Shown here piece by piece: positions 1 through 9,448 of a DNA stretch of 64,000 bases; the first letter of the stretch is position 1; each line of letters begins with the position of its first letter. The position numbers were made by a program, and so were the translations under genes. The notes under the pieces were generated by a model that was not told where the DNA came from, made no database searches, and saw nothing but the letters and a program-made list of their open reading frames with translations. Source of the stretch: DASUNP01 sp963728545 (lineage in GTDB: Bacteria; Acidobacteriota; Blastocatellia; UBA7656); contig CAVSKO010000002.1 of assembly GCA_963728545.1 (NCBI GenBank), positions 2,480,001-2,544,000 on the forward strand. Reading direction: 5' to 3'.

Positions 1-261
1 TTGCATAACCAGAAACTGCCCGTCGTCTTCCGTGAAATGATCGCTCACGACCGGCAACGCCGCGTGGCGCAACCTTGCCAGCAGCCGGGCCTCGCGCTCG
101 AAGGCCTTGCGCATCGTGTCGTCGCTGAATCGAGTCTTCTTCAAAGCGACGACGTTGCCCAGCCGCTCATCGGTCGCTTCGTAGACCGCGCCCATGCCTC
201 CTTCTGCGAGAAGGCGCACGACCCTGTAGCGGTTCTGTAAAAGCGTATCACGTGCGAGCAT
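1..261 (-). CDS. Serine/threonine protein kinase, N-terminal part (gene runs off the left edge)
   Basis: The minus strand reads from an ATG at 259-261 to the window edge, giving 87 residues. The start has the Hanks-type kinase N-lobe: a glycine-rich loop LLAEGGMGAVYEA and the ATP-anchoring lysine in VVALKK, followed by an E-rich helix. Such kinases phosphorylate proteins at the cytoplasmic membrane and are abundant in Acidobacteriota. The catalytic loop lies outside the window, so activity and substrate cannot be judged. Confidence 0.88.
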   Translation of the reverse strand, partial: MLARDTLLQNRYRVVRLLAEGGMGAVYEATDERLGNVVALKKTRFSDDTMRKAFEREARLLARLRHAALPVVSDHFTEDDGQFLVMQ

Positions 262-338
262 CGGTTTTTCTCACTCTCTTACAAAAGCGATTCTACGCGA
301 GAGGGACTGAGGTAAACAAGAAGAGACGGCTTCGAATT

Positions 339-1133
339 TCAATAAAGCCCGTGGATCAACCGCTCGGCTGCGCGCGAAGCGTGTATAAGCTCAAGAAAGA
401 GGTTGAGCCGCTCGTCCGGGCGCGGGACCCCTTCCGCCGAGAGGCGATCTTCCAAACGGTCTAACGCTTCTTTAATCGGCTCTGATCTGCCGCTCAACAG
501 TGCGGCGATCAAAAGCTGGCCTGCGCCTGACGCATCTTCAAGAGTTTTAAGCTCCGGCTCAAGCCAGTGGTCGAGCGGGACCCATCTATACTCAAGCGCG
601 AACAGTATGCGCGAGAGCGCTTTTGCCCCGCGCGCAACTATCAACCGCGACGCCGCTTCCGCGCCGCGATCCAGAGTCTTTGCCGCCCGCCGCGCGGCAA
701 TCCCCGCATCGAGAGTCGCGTGCAGTAATCTTTCGCGCCGGAACCGAGCGGTCATAACGCGGGCAGCCGCGACCCGCTCGCCCACTCGCCCATCGCGGTC
801 AAAAAGCAGGCGCGCGCGCTCGTAAGGCCAGTGATCCAGGTCGCGAGGCGAGCTTGCTTTATGCTGAAGGTCCGCGAGCGATTCATAATAAGCGTCGTAG
901 ATTATAGGCCGCTGGTCGCCTTCCGGCGCGTAAAGCACTTCGCTACACTCGGCGGAAGAGAGGCGAGCGTGCGCCTCGTCGGTCAAAATCACTTCCAGGT
1001 CATCATCCGAAAGACGGTCCCAGTGGTCCGCGCTTTTCGACCCGACAAGGATCACGCCCAGCACTTCGGGGCGTGAAATCCACTGTTCGAGACGCTCTGC
1101 CGTTTCAGGAAAAATATCCGGCATAGTCTTCAT
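339..1133 (-). CDS. Nucleotidyltransferase-fold protein
   Basis: The protein is 264 aa. Residues 26-50 hold the pattern GSKSADHWDRLSDDDLEV, which matches the GS-x-D-x-D/E core of the polymerase beta-like nucleotidyltransferase fold. The helical C-terminal half resembles DUF4037-type or aminoglycoside nucleotidyltransferase-like proteins. The substrate is unknown. It sits 78 bp behind the kinase start and 16 bp after the MaoC-like gene on the same strand, so it may be the last gene of that operon. Confidence 0.6.
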   Translation of the reverse strand: MKTMPDIFPETAERLEQWISRPEVLGVILVGSKSADHWDRLSDDDLEVILTDEAHARLSSAECSEVLYAPEGDQRPIIYDAYYESLADLQHKASSPRDLDHWPYERARLLFDRDGRVGERVAAARVMTARFRRERLLHATLDAGIAARRAAKTLDRGAEAASRLIVARGAKALSRILFALEYRWVPLDHWLEPELKTLEDASGAGQLLIAALLSGRSEPIKEALDRLEDRLSAEGVPRPDERLNLFLELIHASRAAERLIHGLY

Positions 1134-1149
1134 GTGTCAGAGGCCAGGG

Positions 1150-1998
1150 TCAGCCATTCCCGGCTCTCGGGCGATAGATGGCCGTGTGTCGAATCTGTTC
1201 GACAACCCGGTTTTCTTCGGCCACCAGCAGCAGATCCAGCACGACAAACTCGTGCCCTTTTCGCTCGAAGCAATCCTTGATGCGCCCTCGCACCGAAATC
1301 TCTTCGCCGTCGCGAGCCGCGCTCCGGTTGATTAAATCGCTCGCCGCATGAATCCATGGCCCCAGCCGAAAATTCTCCATCAACACCTTGTTCGCAAATC
1401 CAAGCAGGGTGAAAGGGTGCGCGACGGCTTTCGCGCCATAATAAATCTCTAACCGCTCGTCGAGCAGATCAAGCGTCTCTCTGTTCGCCGGATCGATCCT
1501 TTCCTTCAGAGTGCCGAGCAATGCTCCAACGATTATTGAATCGCGCGAGGCGACGGGCCGCGTTTCGTACGCGGGCAAAGGCGCTTGAGGGTAATCCTCT
1601 ATTCGGGCTTCACCGAGCCACGCCGTACGGTCATCGACGGTCGCAAGCGCAGTGGCGCAAACCGTCCCGTCGTCGCGCTCCGCCCTCACGGCTATCTTGA
1701 CAATCTCGCCGTCGCCGTCCACTTCGGCGCGAACCGAGACTTGCTCGCCTTCGTAAAACGGTTGATGAAACTTTACCTGCATCGAGCCTCTTTCGAGCCA
1801 GGCCCGGCCGAACGCTTCTACGATCGGGACCGTCATGTAAGCGTAGACGGTGATGCCCGGCACCAGCCCCCCGCGAAAGCCGTACTCCGCCGCAACGCGG
1901 TCGTCGTGAATCTTGTTTTCGGATTCAGCCGAAGTGTTGCGCGCGCGAACACGATAGACCGGCAGCCACCTGCCGATAGTCGCTCGTTTGTCAGTCAT
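1150..1998 (-). CDS. MaoC-like (hotdog fold) hydratase/dehydratase
   Basis: I chose the ATG at 1996-1998 (283 aa) because it overlaps the upstream stop as TGATG, which suggests translational coupling. The N-terminal half contains HDDRVAAEYGFRGGLVPGITVYAYM, the substrate-binding region of MaoC-type hydratases, here with a modified catalytic loop. The C-terminal half may be a second, degenerate hotdog. The likely role is hydration of an enoyl-CoA or related acyl thioester. With the upstream MaoC gene, the CoA-transferase and the acyl-CoA dehydrogenase nearby it suggests acyl-CoA catabolism. Confidence 0.65.
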   Translation of the reverse strand: MTDKRATIGRWLPVYRVRARNTSAESENKIHDDRVAAEYGFRGGLVPGITVYAYMTVPIVEAFGRAWLERGSMQVKFHQPFYEGEQVSVRAEVDGDGEIVKIAVRAERDDGTVCATALATVDDRTAWLGEARIEDYPQAPLPAYETRPVASRDSIIVGALLGTLKERIDPANRETLDLLDERLEIYYGAKAVAHPFTLLGFANKVLMENFRLGPWIHAASDLINRSAARDGEEISVRGRIKDCFERKGHEFVVLDLLLVAEENRVVEQIRHTAIYRPRAGNG

Positions 1999-2459
1999 CA
2001 GTAATACCGCACAAGCCATTCGGCAACAAGCGAGGGCTTCTGGCTGCCTTCGGCCTCTGCCGTGACCTCCCACGTGATCTGATAGCCGCCTATCACGCCT
2101 TCTACGGATTGGAGCGTGAAACGCGCGCGAATACGCGACCCTGCCGGCACGGGCGAAACAAATCGCAACCGGTTCAATCCGTAATTGATACCCATCTTCC
2201 AATCGCCGCGCACGGCGAACGCCTCCGCCGCCAGATGCGGCAGAAGCGAGAGAGTGAGAAAGCCGTGGGCTATCGTAGTCTTAAACGGCGAGTCGGTTGC
2301 GGCGCGTTCGGCGTCTATGTGAATCCACTGGTGGTCTTCGGTCGCATCCGCGAAATTATTTATTCGCGATTGATTGACTTCAAACCAATCGCTCGCGGCG
2401 ACCTCCTGGCCCACGAGGCTTTTTAACTCTTCGATACCTTCTATGATGCGTGCAGGCAT
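1998..2459 (-). CDS. MaoC family enoyl-CoA hydratase
   Basis: The 153-aa length fits a single-hotdog MaoC protein. The signature is clear: FADATEDHQWIHID, with the catalytic Asp and His near residues 38-46, then a glycine-rich segment with AHGFLTLSLLP. Members hydrate trans-2-enoyl-CoA. The gene overlaps the next one by one base. An IS copy lies directly upstream at 2482 and probably separates it from its original promoter or from the CoA-transferase gene at 3593. Confidence 0.82.
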   Translation of the reverse strand: MPARIIEGIEELKSLVGQEVAASDWFEVNQSRINNFADATEDHQWIHIDAERAATDSPFKTTIAHGFLTLSLLPHLAAEAFAVRGDWKMGINYGLNRLRFVSPVPAGSRIRARFTLQSVEGVIGGYQITWEVTAEAEGSQKPSLVAEWLVRYY

Positions 2460-2481
2460 ATTTTCTCCTGGTCATTTAATT

Positions 2482-3572
2482 GAGGCCCCGGCACAAATCG
2501 GAGCCGGAACTCATAAGATGTCAACGAGTTGCTTGACATGCTCTGGATTTTCGCCTTGCTCATGAAGATACAACATCATCAACTGATAGGCCGCTACCCA
2601 CAGCACCCCGATGCTTGCGTTGTTTGCCAGTCCTTTCATCCACGCCGGCTCTATGTCGAAGCATTGATCCAGCCTATCAAAAAATGGCTCGATGCTCACT
2701 TTCCGTCTCCCATACACATTCAGATTATTCTCATACAGACTTGCGTATCGTCTTCTCTTTGGTGTGGTTCTGTTCTTAACTTCTATCGGCACTATCAAAC
2801 ATCTCTCCAGCAAGTGTTTCTCATATCGCTCGACTTCATCTCTCAACCCAGGGTCATCGTAATGTGTATCGCCCAACACTTTCTTTACTTCATCGGGCAG
2901 CAAGCCTCCCAACTGGCGAGCTATTTTAGCTTCCGGGAGAGAGTTTTTAGTGAAATCGCTCCATATAGGGACGATAGGCAGACCGGGCGTGGCAGTGACT
3001 GCGATGTGAGAACCGTAGCCTTGCACCCATCCTCGATAATAAGACTTCGACCACGAGCTGTCGCGATCAACTCCTCTGAGGCCCGCAGGGATTTTATTGA
3101 GCTGTCGGTCTGCCTTGTGCCAAAGCGGTCCCTGAGCCTTGATCATCTTCTTATCAACAGCGACTACCTCAGCCGAAGTCAGGGCGCGCTTGATCAACTC
3201 ACGCGCCCAAGCTCGAATCTGGCGCTTGACGGCGGGCTTCAACTTCTTGAGGCGCTTGCGCAAGGTAGATTCATCGGGCATCTGGTGAAGACCGCAAGCA
3301 GTGAGGAGGTCTGGGTGAGCCAGAAGGTAGCGATACAATGCAGCAAATTGTTTGATACGTTTGAGCACCATCAGCATAAAGACTCTAAGCATCACCAATT
3401 CAGAGTAGTCATATGGACGACCTGGTTTAGCTTTAGTAGGTGGCGCATAGATTTCGCCCACTTTTTCCAGTATTTTAATGAGGTGGTTGTCGGTGGTAAG
3501 CATGTTTGTCTCCTTGTCAAGACAAACCATACCATCTCAACCACTTGGCCCCGGTCTTTGTGCCGGGGCCTC
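2482..3572. mobile_element. Insertion sequence with 16-bp inverted repeats and 8-bp target duplication
   Basis: The perfect terminal inverted repeats are GAGGCCCCGGCACAAA at 2482-2497 and its complement at 3557-3572. The flanks carry the direct repeat ATTTAATT at 2474-2481 and 3573-3580, which extends to 9 bp if the adjacent C is counted. The element is 1091 bp with one transposase gene on the minus strand. Intact ends and duplication suggest recent movement. An 8-bp duplication is unusual for classical IS5 elements (about 4 bp), so family placement is open. Confidence 0.9.
2511..3503 (-). CDS. DDE transposase of the IS at 2482-3572
   Basis: The 330-aa reading starts at ATG 3501-3503, preceded by AAGGAG at a good distance; a longer in-frame start at 3530 lacks that support. 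An N-terminal helical domain (PGRPYDYSELVMLRVFML) precedes an RNase H-like core. Candidate acidic residues are Asp in VVAVDKKM, Asp in GDTHYDDPG and Glu in RRKVSIEPFFDRLDQ. The pattern is IS5/IS1182-like. It fills its element and looks intact. Confidence 0.88.
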   Translation of the reverse strand: MLTTDNHLIKILEKVGEIYAPPTKAKPGRPYDYSELVMLRVFMLMVLKRIKQFAALYRYLLAHPDLLTACGLHQMPDESTLRKRLKKLKPAVKRQIRAWARELIKRALTSAEVVAVDKKMIKAQGPLWHKADRQLNKIPAGLRGVDRDSSWSKSYYRGWVQGYGSHIAVTATPGLPIVPIWSDFTKNSLPEAKIARQLGGLLPDEVKKVLGDTHYDDPGLRDEVERYEKHLLERCLIVPIEVKNRTTPKRRRYASLYENNLNVYGRRKVSIEPFFDRLDQCFDIEPAWMKGLANNASIGVLWVAAYQLMMLYLHEQGENPEHVKQLVDIL

Positions 3573-3592
3573 ATTTAATTAAACAGACTCGT

Positions 3593-4774
3593 TCAAATCG
3601 CGCCGACTTTTCGGAACTCTGCGATCTCTTCGGCGCTGAATCCTAATTCGGCCAAAACTTCGTTTGTATGCTCTCCGAGCGCGGGAGCGCGGCGGAGCGA
3701 TTTTTGTTCACCGTTTATCCGCACGGGCGTTTGCGCGAGCGGAACCCGCGCGTCGTTGCCGGGATGCTCTACTTCTTCGAGCAAGCCCCGCGCAGCAAGC
3801 TGCGGGTCGGCGAGAACTTCGTCCAGGTCATAGACCGGGCCGCAGGGGATTCGAGCGCCCTCAAGCTCTCGGATAGCTTCATCGCGCGTGTGAGCGGCGC
3901 ACCACGCTTTCATCACTTCGTTGATGAGCGCGTGATTGTTGCCACGCGTGATGTCGTCGGCGCAGCGCGGGTCCGCGATCAGGTCTTCTCTTCCCATGAG
4001 CCTGGCCCACCGGCGGAACATGTCGTCGCCTATCGTCGGCACAATGATCCATCCGTCGCTTGTCCGGTACACGTCGCTCGGCGCGGTGTAGAAGGCCGTG
4101 TTGCCCTGGCGCGCGCGGCGGATGCCGGTCATGGCCCGCTCGGCCAGAAGCGGCTGCATAAACGTAACGCCCGTCGCCAGGAGCGACACATCTATCAAGC
4201 TCCCCCGCCCTGTTCGTTGTCTCTCGTAAAGCGCGACCATAGCGCCGAACGCAGCGTGAAGCGCAGTCCCATAATCTACAAACGAAACTATGTCGCGCAC
4301 AGGGGCATCCGCAAATCCAGTCAAACTCATCGCGCCGCTCATAGCCTGCGCCACGCCGTCAAACCCCACGCGGTTCGCGTAAGGGCCGTCGGGTCCGAAC
4401 GCCGAAGCCATTACCAGAATGATCTCTTGCTTGACCCGGCAAACCGATTCGTAATCCAGCCCCACTTTCTTCATAACATCGATGGGCAGATTTACAATGA
4501 CGATGTCTGCGCTCTCGATCAAGCGGCGAACAATCTTTGCGCTCTCTCGGTGCCCCAGATCAAGAGTGATGGCTCGCTTATTGCGATTGACGTTCAGGTA
4601 AAGCCCGCCCTCGCCGCTGGCGACTATGGGGCCGAGCCTGCGGTCTTCGCCGCCCTCGCGCCGTTCGACGCGGACCACGTCTGCGCCAAAATCGGCCAGC
4701 ATCATCGCGCAATAAGGCGCGGCGATAAAACGGCCAAAATCGATTACGCGAATCCCTTCAAGCGCTCTTGTCAT
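3593..4774 (-). CDS. Class III CoA-transferase (CaiB/BaiF family)
   Basis: The 393-aa length is usual for the family. It starts with LEGIRVIDFGRFIAAPYC and continues with MLADFGADVVRVE, both typical of the CaiB/BaiF N-terminal fold. LDLGHRESAKIVRRLIESADIVI follows and the catalytic Asp region is expected near residue 165 (FVDYGTALHAAFGAM). These enzymes move CoA between carboxylic acids without a ping-pong acyl-enzyme cycle. With the MaoC genes and acyl-CoA dehydrogenase it probably activates and degrades an acid. The substrate is unknown. Confidence 0.88.
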   Translation of the reverse strand: MTRALEGIRVIDFGRFIAAPYCAMMLADFGADVVRVERREGGEDRRLGPIVASGEGGLYLNVNRNKRAITLDLGHRESAKIVRRLIESADIVIVNLPIDVMKKVGLDYESVCRVKQEIILVMASAFGPDGPYANRVGFDGVAQAMSGAMSLTGFADAPVRDIVSFVDYGTALHAAFGAMVALYERQRTGRGSLIDVSLLATGVTFMQPLLAERAMTGIRRARQGNTAFYTAPSDVYRTSDGWIIVPTIGDDMFRRWARLMGREDLIADPRCADDITRGNNHALINEVMKAWCAAHTRDEAIRELEGARIPCGPVYDLDEVLADPQLAARGLLEEVEHPGNDARVPLAQTPVRINGEQKSLRRAPALGEHTNEVLAELGFSAEEIAEFRKVGAI

Positions 4775-4830
4775 ACCGAATCTCTCTTGCCGCGCAGCAT
4801 CCTACCTTTTGCCAAGAGTTAATTCAACTT

Positions 4831-4902
4831 CCTTTGGAGTGCGGTGCTTTTGAGTTAGCTCGCGCCGCTTTGGCCTAACTCAAAAGCACCGCACTCCAAA
4901 GG
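4831..4902. repeat. 28-bp perfect inverted repeat (REP-like palindrome)
   Basis: The arms are 4831-4858 and 4875-4902, perfectly complementary over 28 bp, with a 16-bp GC-rich loop. It lies between divergent genes (CoA-transferase and glpD) and lacks a T-tract, so it is not a simple terminator. The arm motif GGAGTGCGGTGC and loop GCGCCGCTTTGG resemble dispersed palindromes that I recall from Acidobacteriota and Verrucomicrobiota genomes. Only one copy is seen here, so the assignment is tentative. Confidence 0.6.
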
Positions 4903-4959
4903 ATATCGTCACCTTCATTGCGCGCCGACACGCGGTGTTCTACATTTGTAATTCTTCGT

Positions 4960-6631
4960 ATGAGTGATGATCTAAAATCCGGCGCCGCGCCAACACTCTC
5001 TTTGCTTTCACGCAATGAAACCGTCAACCAATTACAGAGCGAGGTGTTTGATCTTGCCGTAATCGGCGGCGGAATCACCGGGGCAGGCATCGCGCTCGAT
5101 GCGCGCTCGCGCGGCATCTCGGTCGCTTTAGTCGAAAAGAGCGATTTCGCAAGCGGCACAAGCTCTCGCTCGTCAAAGCTCATTCACGGGGGCTTGCGCT
5201 ATCTTGAGCACTTTGAATTTTCTCTGGTGCGGGAAGCCTTGCGCGAACGCGAAACTCTTTCTCGCCTCGCGCCGCACCTGAGCCGCCCGCTCACTTTTCT
5301 CGTCCCCATTTACAAGCGCGGGCTGAGGTCGCCGCTGGGCAGCAACAAGCTGAAGTTGCGAGTGGGGCTTACGCTTTACGATCTTCTCGCCGGTAGTAAA
5401 AACGTGGGCCGCCACCGGTGGCTTGCGCGCGATGAAGCGCTGGAGCTTGCGCCCGCGCTCGATCCTATCGGCCTTCGCGGCGCTTTTTTATACTGTGACT
5501 GTCTCACGGATGATGCGAGGCTTGTGATCGAAGTGATTAAAGCGGCGGCTTTGCGGGGCGCTTGCGTAGCTAACTACGCGGCGGCCCGGCGCATCGAAAG
5601 ACTCGATGACAATTTATCGCGCATAGAAATCGAAGACCTCGCGGCTCACCGCACGTTCGCGATTCGCGCCAGAGTGGTCGTGAACGCGGCGGGAGTCTGG
5701 GCCGACGAGGTAACCCGACTTTCGGACGGGAGCGCAACAAAACGGCTGAGGCCATCAAAAGGGATTCACATAGTAATCTCCTCAGAGAAGCTCAACAACC
5801 GGACGGCGGTATTGATTCCGTCGCTGGGCGAGCAGCGTTTTCTCTTCGTCATCCCCTGGCTTGGGCGCACGCTGATCGGGACGACCGACACAGACTACAG
5901 CGGGGAATTGGACGAGCCCGCTGCTACGACCGAAGAGATAGACCGAGTTTTGCAGTCGGCGGCGCAGACGTTTCCGGGCGCGAATATTTCGGCGAAGGAT
6001 TGCATAAGCTCGTTCGCAGGCTTAAGACCGCTCGTCGGCGGCGATGGAAAAGCGACCGCCGCGCTCTCTCGCAAGGAAGAGATATTTGAGAGCGAGTCGG
6101 GGTTGATTACCATCATAGGCGGGAAGCTGACGACCTATCGCCGGATGGCCGAGCGAGCCGTAGACATCGTCGCCCGGAGGCTCGAAAGCGACTCTCAAAT
6201 GAATGGAAAATCTTTCGGCCGTAGCATCACCGAGCGAATAGAGCTGGCAGGCGGTCGGCTTGAGCGCGACACAAAAACCGAAGCCGAACGGGCGGCAATC
6301 GAATACGGTGTAGGCGTTGAAGCGGCAACACACCTTATAGAAACTTATGGCGGGAACTTTCGCGCGGTGCTTGAAATCGCAAACGAGTCGGAAGAGTTAA
6401 AAAAGCCTCTGATCGAACGGGCTGCCTCACATCGGGGCCGAAGTCGTATATGCCGCTCGCGCGGAGATGGCCGCAACGGTCGAAGACTTTCTCGCGCGCC
6501 GCACGCGCATCTGTCTGCTTGCGCGCGACGACGTGCGTTCGTGCGCAGCGCGAGTGGCAGCGCTGATGGCAAGCGAGCTTGGGTGGTCAACCGCAGAAGC
6601 GCAAGAAGCGCTCGCCGATTTATCTTTGTAG
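4960..6631 (+). CDS. glpD: FAD-dependent glycerol-3-phosphate dehydrogenase, one-base frameshift near 6418
   Basis: It oxidises glycerol 3-phosphate to dihydroxyacetone phosphate, passing electrons to the quinone pool at the membrane. The N-terminus has the FAD-binding DLAVIGGGITGAGIALDA, then GTSSRSSKLIHGGLRYLE, and GLRPLV and GGKLTTYRRMA later, all diagnostic of GlpD. The start is ATG 4960; a TTG at 4918 is less likely. From about 6418 the frame shifts: removing one C restores IEGLPHIGAEVVYAAR and the C-terminal cap domain to TAG 6629-6631. Unshifted reading runs on into unrelated sequence to 6729. This is either an assembly indel or a recent inactivation. Confidence 0.88.
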
Positions 6632-6665
6632 ATAATTGCGCGCGTAGATACAGACAGGAAAAACC

Positions 6666-7802
6666 ATGCTTGATATACCATTTCTCGAAAAGCATCATTC
6701 AGAGCTTTCGGAGCGCATCGCCCGCATAGCTCGCAACCAGGTGAGAGAAATCCCTTCCGAACAGACCGAAGAAGAGCAAGCGCGGGCGCTCGTCGAGTTG
6801 CTTGCGGCAGAAGGCTTGCTCGATTACACCGTGCCTCGGACGGCGGACGAAGCCGTGTTAGATGTGCGGGCGCTGTGCATAATTCGCGAGCGCCTTTGTC
6901 ACGAATCTTCGCTCGCGGATTTGATGTTCGCGATGCAAGGGCTGGGGAGCTTTCCTGTAACGCTCGCGGGTTCGAGCGAGATAAAACAGCGGTTATTGCC
7001 ACAGGTTCGGGCGGGCCGCAGCATAGCGGCTTTCGCCATCACGGAACCAGACGCAGGGTCGGACGTGTCGGCAATTCAAACGACCGCGCGGCGCGACGGC
7101 GCGCATTTCGTGATAGACGGCGTGAAGACTTTCATCTCCAATGCCGGGCTCGCGGATTTTTACACCGTGTTTGCAAAGACCGCGCCCGAAATAGGCAGCA
7201 AAGGCATCTCTGCCTTCGTCGTGGAAAAAGACGCGCCGGGATTCAGCTTTGAAGAAAAGATCGAGCTTATCGCGCCGCACCCGATTGGCCGCATACGGTT
7301 TGACGGCTGCCGTGTTCCGGCGGCGAATTTATTGGGCGAAGCAGGCGCGGGATTCAAGATCGCTATGACTACGCTGGATACGTTCCGGCCTACGGTCGGG
7401 GCGGCGGCGGCAGGACTGGCTGGCAGGGCGATGGATGAAGCAATCAGTTACGCGAAGCGGCGGGCTCAGTTTGGACGTCCTATCGCAGAGTTTCAATCGA
7501 CTCAGATAAAGCTGGCCGATATGGCGACCGAGCTTGACGCGGCGCGGCTGCTCGTCTACCGCGCCGCGTGGAAAAAAGATACAAGCGCAGGCCGCGTAAC
7601 GCTCGAATCGGCGATGGCGAAGCTTTACGCCACCGAAGCGGCGCAGCGCATCATCGATCAAGCGGTTCAAATTCATGGCGGGACCGGGGTAGTGCGCGGC
7701 TCGGTGGTCGAGCGATTGTATAGAGAGGTGCGCGCGCTCAGGATTTACGAGGGCACCTCGGAGATTCAAAGACTGGTCATCGCGGGCCAGCTATTGAAAT
7801 AG
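6666..7802 (+). CDS. Acyl-CoA dehydrogenase
   Basis: The 378-aa length is normal for the family. It catalyses alpha,beta-dehydrogenation of an acyl-CoA with FAD, passing electrons to electron-transfer flavoprotein. Visible motifs are AFAITEPDAGSDVSAIQTTA (FAD and substrate binding), KTFISNAGLADFYTVFAKT, RRAQFGRPIAEFQ, QIHGGTGVVRGSVVERLYRE, and the catalytic-Glu motif IYEGTSEIQRLVIA at the C-terminus. The gene starts 34 bp after the corrected glpD stop. It complements the MaoC hydratases and CoA-transferase upstream. Confidence 0.93.
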   Translation: MLDIPFLEKHHSELSERIARIARNQVREIPSEQTEEEQARALVELLAAEGLLDYTVPRTADEAVLDVRALCIIRERLCHESSLADLMFAMQGLGSFPVTLAGSSEIKQRLLPQVRAGRSIAAFAITEPDAGSDVSAIQTTARRDGAHFVIDGVKTFISNAGLADFYTVFAKTAPEIGSKGISAFVVEKDAPGFSFEEKIELIAPHPIGRIRFDGCRVPAANLLGEAGAGFKIAMTTLDTFRPTVGAAAAGLAGRAMDEAISYAKRRAQFGRPIAEFQSTQIKLADMATELDAARLLVYRAAWKKDTSAGRVTLESAMAKLYATEAAQRIIDQAVQIHGGTGVVRGSVVERLYREVRALRIYEGTSEIQRLVIAGQLLK

Positions 7803-8142
7803 CCGATCAAATCAACTTGAGACCAGCCGAAGATTTATTGACAATCACAGAGATGATTGTTACAGTACGGCCTCAATCCAAAATTCAGGTTTTCGCTTTC
7901 GGTGTGCATTCGTAGCTCACTTCCAGGTGTCACACGGGAGCATTTCCCACTTTGTGGCGAAGCGACTCTATCGGCGGGCGTTATGTTGTCCAATAGCGTC
8001 TGCGAATCAAAACTGGCGGGCACTGCTGGTTTGATGAATCAGATAGCCACAATAAATCCGATAAATTCGCGTCACGGATTCTCTTGTCCTTTGTGGTAGT
8101 TCAGCCAGCCGGCAGGCCAGCAGCCTGTAAGAGGAGGAAACC
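7803..8142. other. 340-bp intergenic region without a recognisable gene
   Basis: No protein-like reading or RNA gene was seen; the open frames here have no family features. It presumably holds the 3' end of the dehydrogenase transcript and the promoter of the subtilase gene, whose ribosome binding site AAGAGGAGG lies just before 8143. I could not place promoter hexamers convincingly. Confidence 0.5.
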
Positions 8143-9366
8143 ATGAAAAGAAGTCTCGTGTTAATCAGTCTGTTTATCGTTTGTCTGTCGGCGCTCGCAT
8201 TGGTGCCGGCGCTGGCTCAAAAACAGGATACCGATTCGACCGACTCGGCAGACACAGGCAAGTTTATACGCATGGGTAAGGATGCTATCCCACAACACTA
8301 CATCGTCGTCCTGGACCGGGACACGAATGGTGCGAGTGGAAACCTATCCGTCGCCACGAGAATGGCCGATGAATTGACGACTGCTTACGGCGGGGTGGTC
8401 ACAAACACCTACGCTTACGCGATCAACGGATTCTCTGCCCAGATGTCCGAGCAGGAAGCCCTAAAGCTAAGCCAGGACCCGCGCGTAAAGCTCGTCGAAG
8501 AAGATTCGCTTATGGAGGCGTCTATTACGCAGAACAATCCTCCGTGGGGGCTTGATCGTATAGGACAGACCACTCTGCCTCTCAACGGTGCTTACTCGTA
8601 CACTACAACAGGATCTGGAGTAAATGTTTACATCATCGATACAGGAATTCGCCGCACGCACACGCAGTTCGGAGGCCGCGCTTTCATCGGCTTCGACGCG
8701 ATCGGCGACGGACAAAACACAAATGATTGTAACGGTCACGGCACGCACGTCGCGGGAACGGTCGGCGGCTCGACCTTCGGAGTTGCCAAGGGCGTCACCC
8801 TATTCGCGGTGCGCGTGCTCAGTTGCGGCGGTTCAGGCTCTAATGCCGGAGTCATTGCGGGCGTCGATTGGGTGACGGCGAACCACATCGATCCAGCAGT
8901 GGCGAACATGAGTCTGGGCGGCGGCGCTTCGACCGCTCTCGATAACGCGGTGCGTAATTCAATCGCTGCCGGTGTCACCTATGCAGTTGCCGCAGGTAAC
9001 TCGAATACGAATGCTTCTAACTCCTCGCCTGCGCGCGTCAGCGAAGCTATAACCGTCGGGTCGTCAACTCAATCCGATGCCCGTTCGTCGTTCTCCAATT
9101 TCGGGAGCGTAGTTGATATCTTCGCGCCCGGGTCGAGCATACAATCGGCCTGGTTCACCAGCAACACGGCCACGGCCACACTGAGCGGGACCTCGATGGC
9201 GTCGCCACACGTAGCGGGCGTCGCCGCGCGGTTCTTGCAAGCCAACCCTGGCGCCTCCCCGGCCACGGTAAGAAACGAGATCGTTAACCAGGCGAATCTC
9301 AATCGCCTGAGCGGCATCCCATCAGGCACGGCCAACAGGCTGCTGTTCTGGTCAAGTGCTCGATAA
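8143..9366 (+). CDS. Secreted subtilisin-like serine protease (S8, proteinase K type) with I9 propeptide
   Basis: Residues 1-26 are a Sec signal peptide ending VPALAQ. Residues about 50-125 form an inhibitor I9 prodomain (HYIVVLDRD, INGFSAQMSEQEALKLSQDP, VKLVEED). The catalytic domain has Asp166 (VYIIDTGIR), His199 (NDCNGHGTHVAGT), the oxyanion Asn region (AVAAGNSN) and Ser351 (LSGTSMASPHVAG). All triad residues are present, so an active exported endopeptidase is expected. A strong AGGAGG site precedes the ATG. It stands alone between unrelated genes. Confidence 0.95.
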   Translation: MKRSLVLISLFIVCLSALALVPALAQKQDTDSTDSADTGKFIRMGKDAIPQHYIVVLDRDTNGASGNLSVATRMADELTTAYGGVVTNTYAYAINGFSAQMSEQEALKLSQDPRVKLVEEDSLMEASITQNNPPWGLDRIGQTTLPLNGAYSYTTTGSGVNVYIIDTGIRRTHTQFGGRAFIGFDAIGDGQNTNDCNGHGTHVAGTVGGSTFGVAKGVTLFAVRVLSCGGSGSNAGVIAGVDWVTANHIDPAVANMSLGGGASTALDNAVRNSIAAGVTYAVAAGNSNTNASNSSPARVSEAITVGSSTQSDARSSFSNFGSVVDIFAPGSSIQSAWFTSNTATATLSGTSMASPHVAGVAARFLQANPGASPATVRNEIVNQANLNRLSGIPSGTANRLLFWSSAR

Positions 9367-9448
9367 CAACCAACCTTCACACGTCGCCCGTTGCGCTCCT
9401 TTCAGGCGACGGGCGGCGCGTCACATCTGAGTAAGTCTATCGCGCAAG

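Noticed and set aside
1..240. Plus-strand frame at the left edge
   Set aside because: Antisense to the kinase N-lobe, which has conserved glycine loop and lysine on the minus strand.
2529..3578. Long plus-strand frame (349 codons) over the transposase
   Set aside because: It is antisense to the clear DDE transposase inside an IS with defined ends and has no protein family features.
3668..4822. Long plus-strand frame over the CoA-transferase
   Set aside because: Shadow of a GC-rich gene on the other strand; amino acid content is unlike a folded protein.
7857..8099. 80-codon plus-strand frame before the subtilase
   Set aside because: No ribosome binding site, mixed composition and no recognisable feature.
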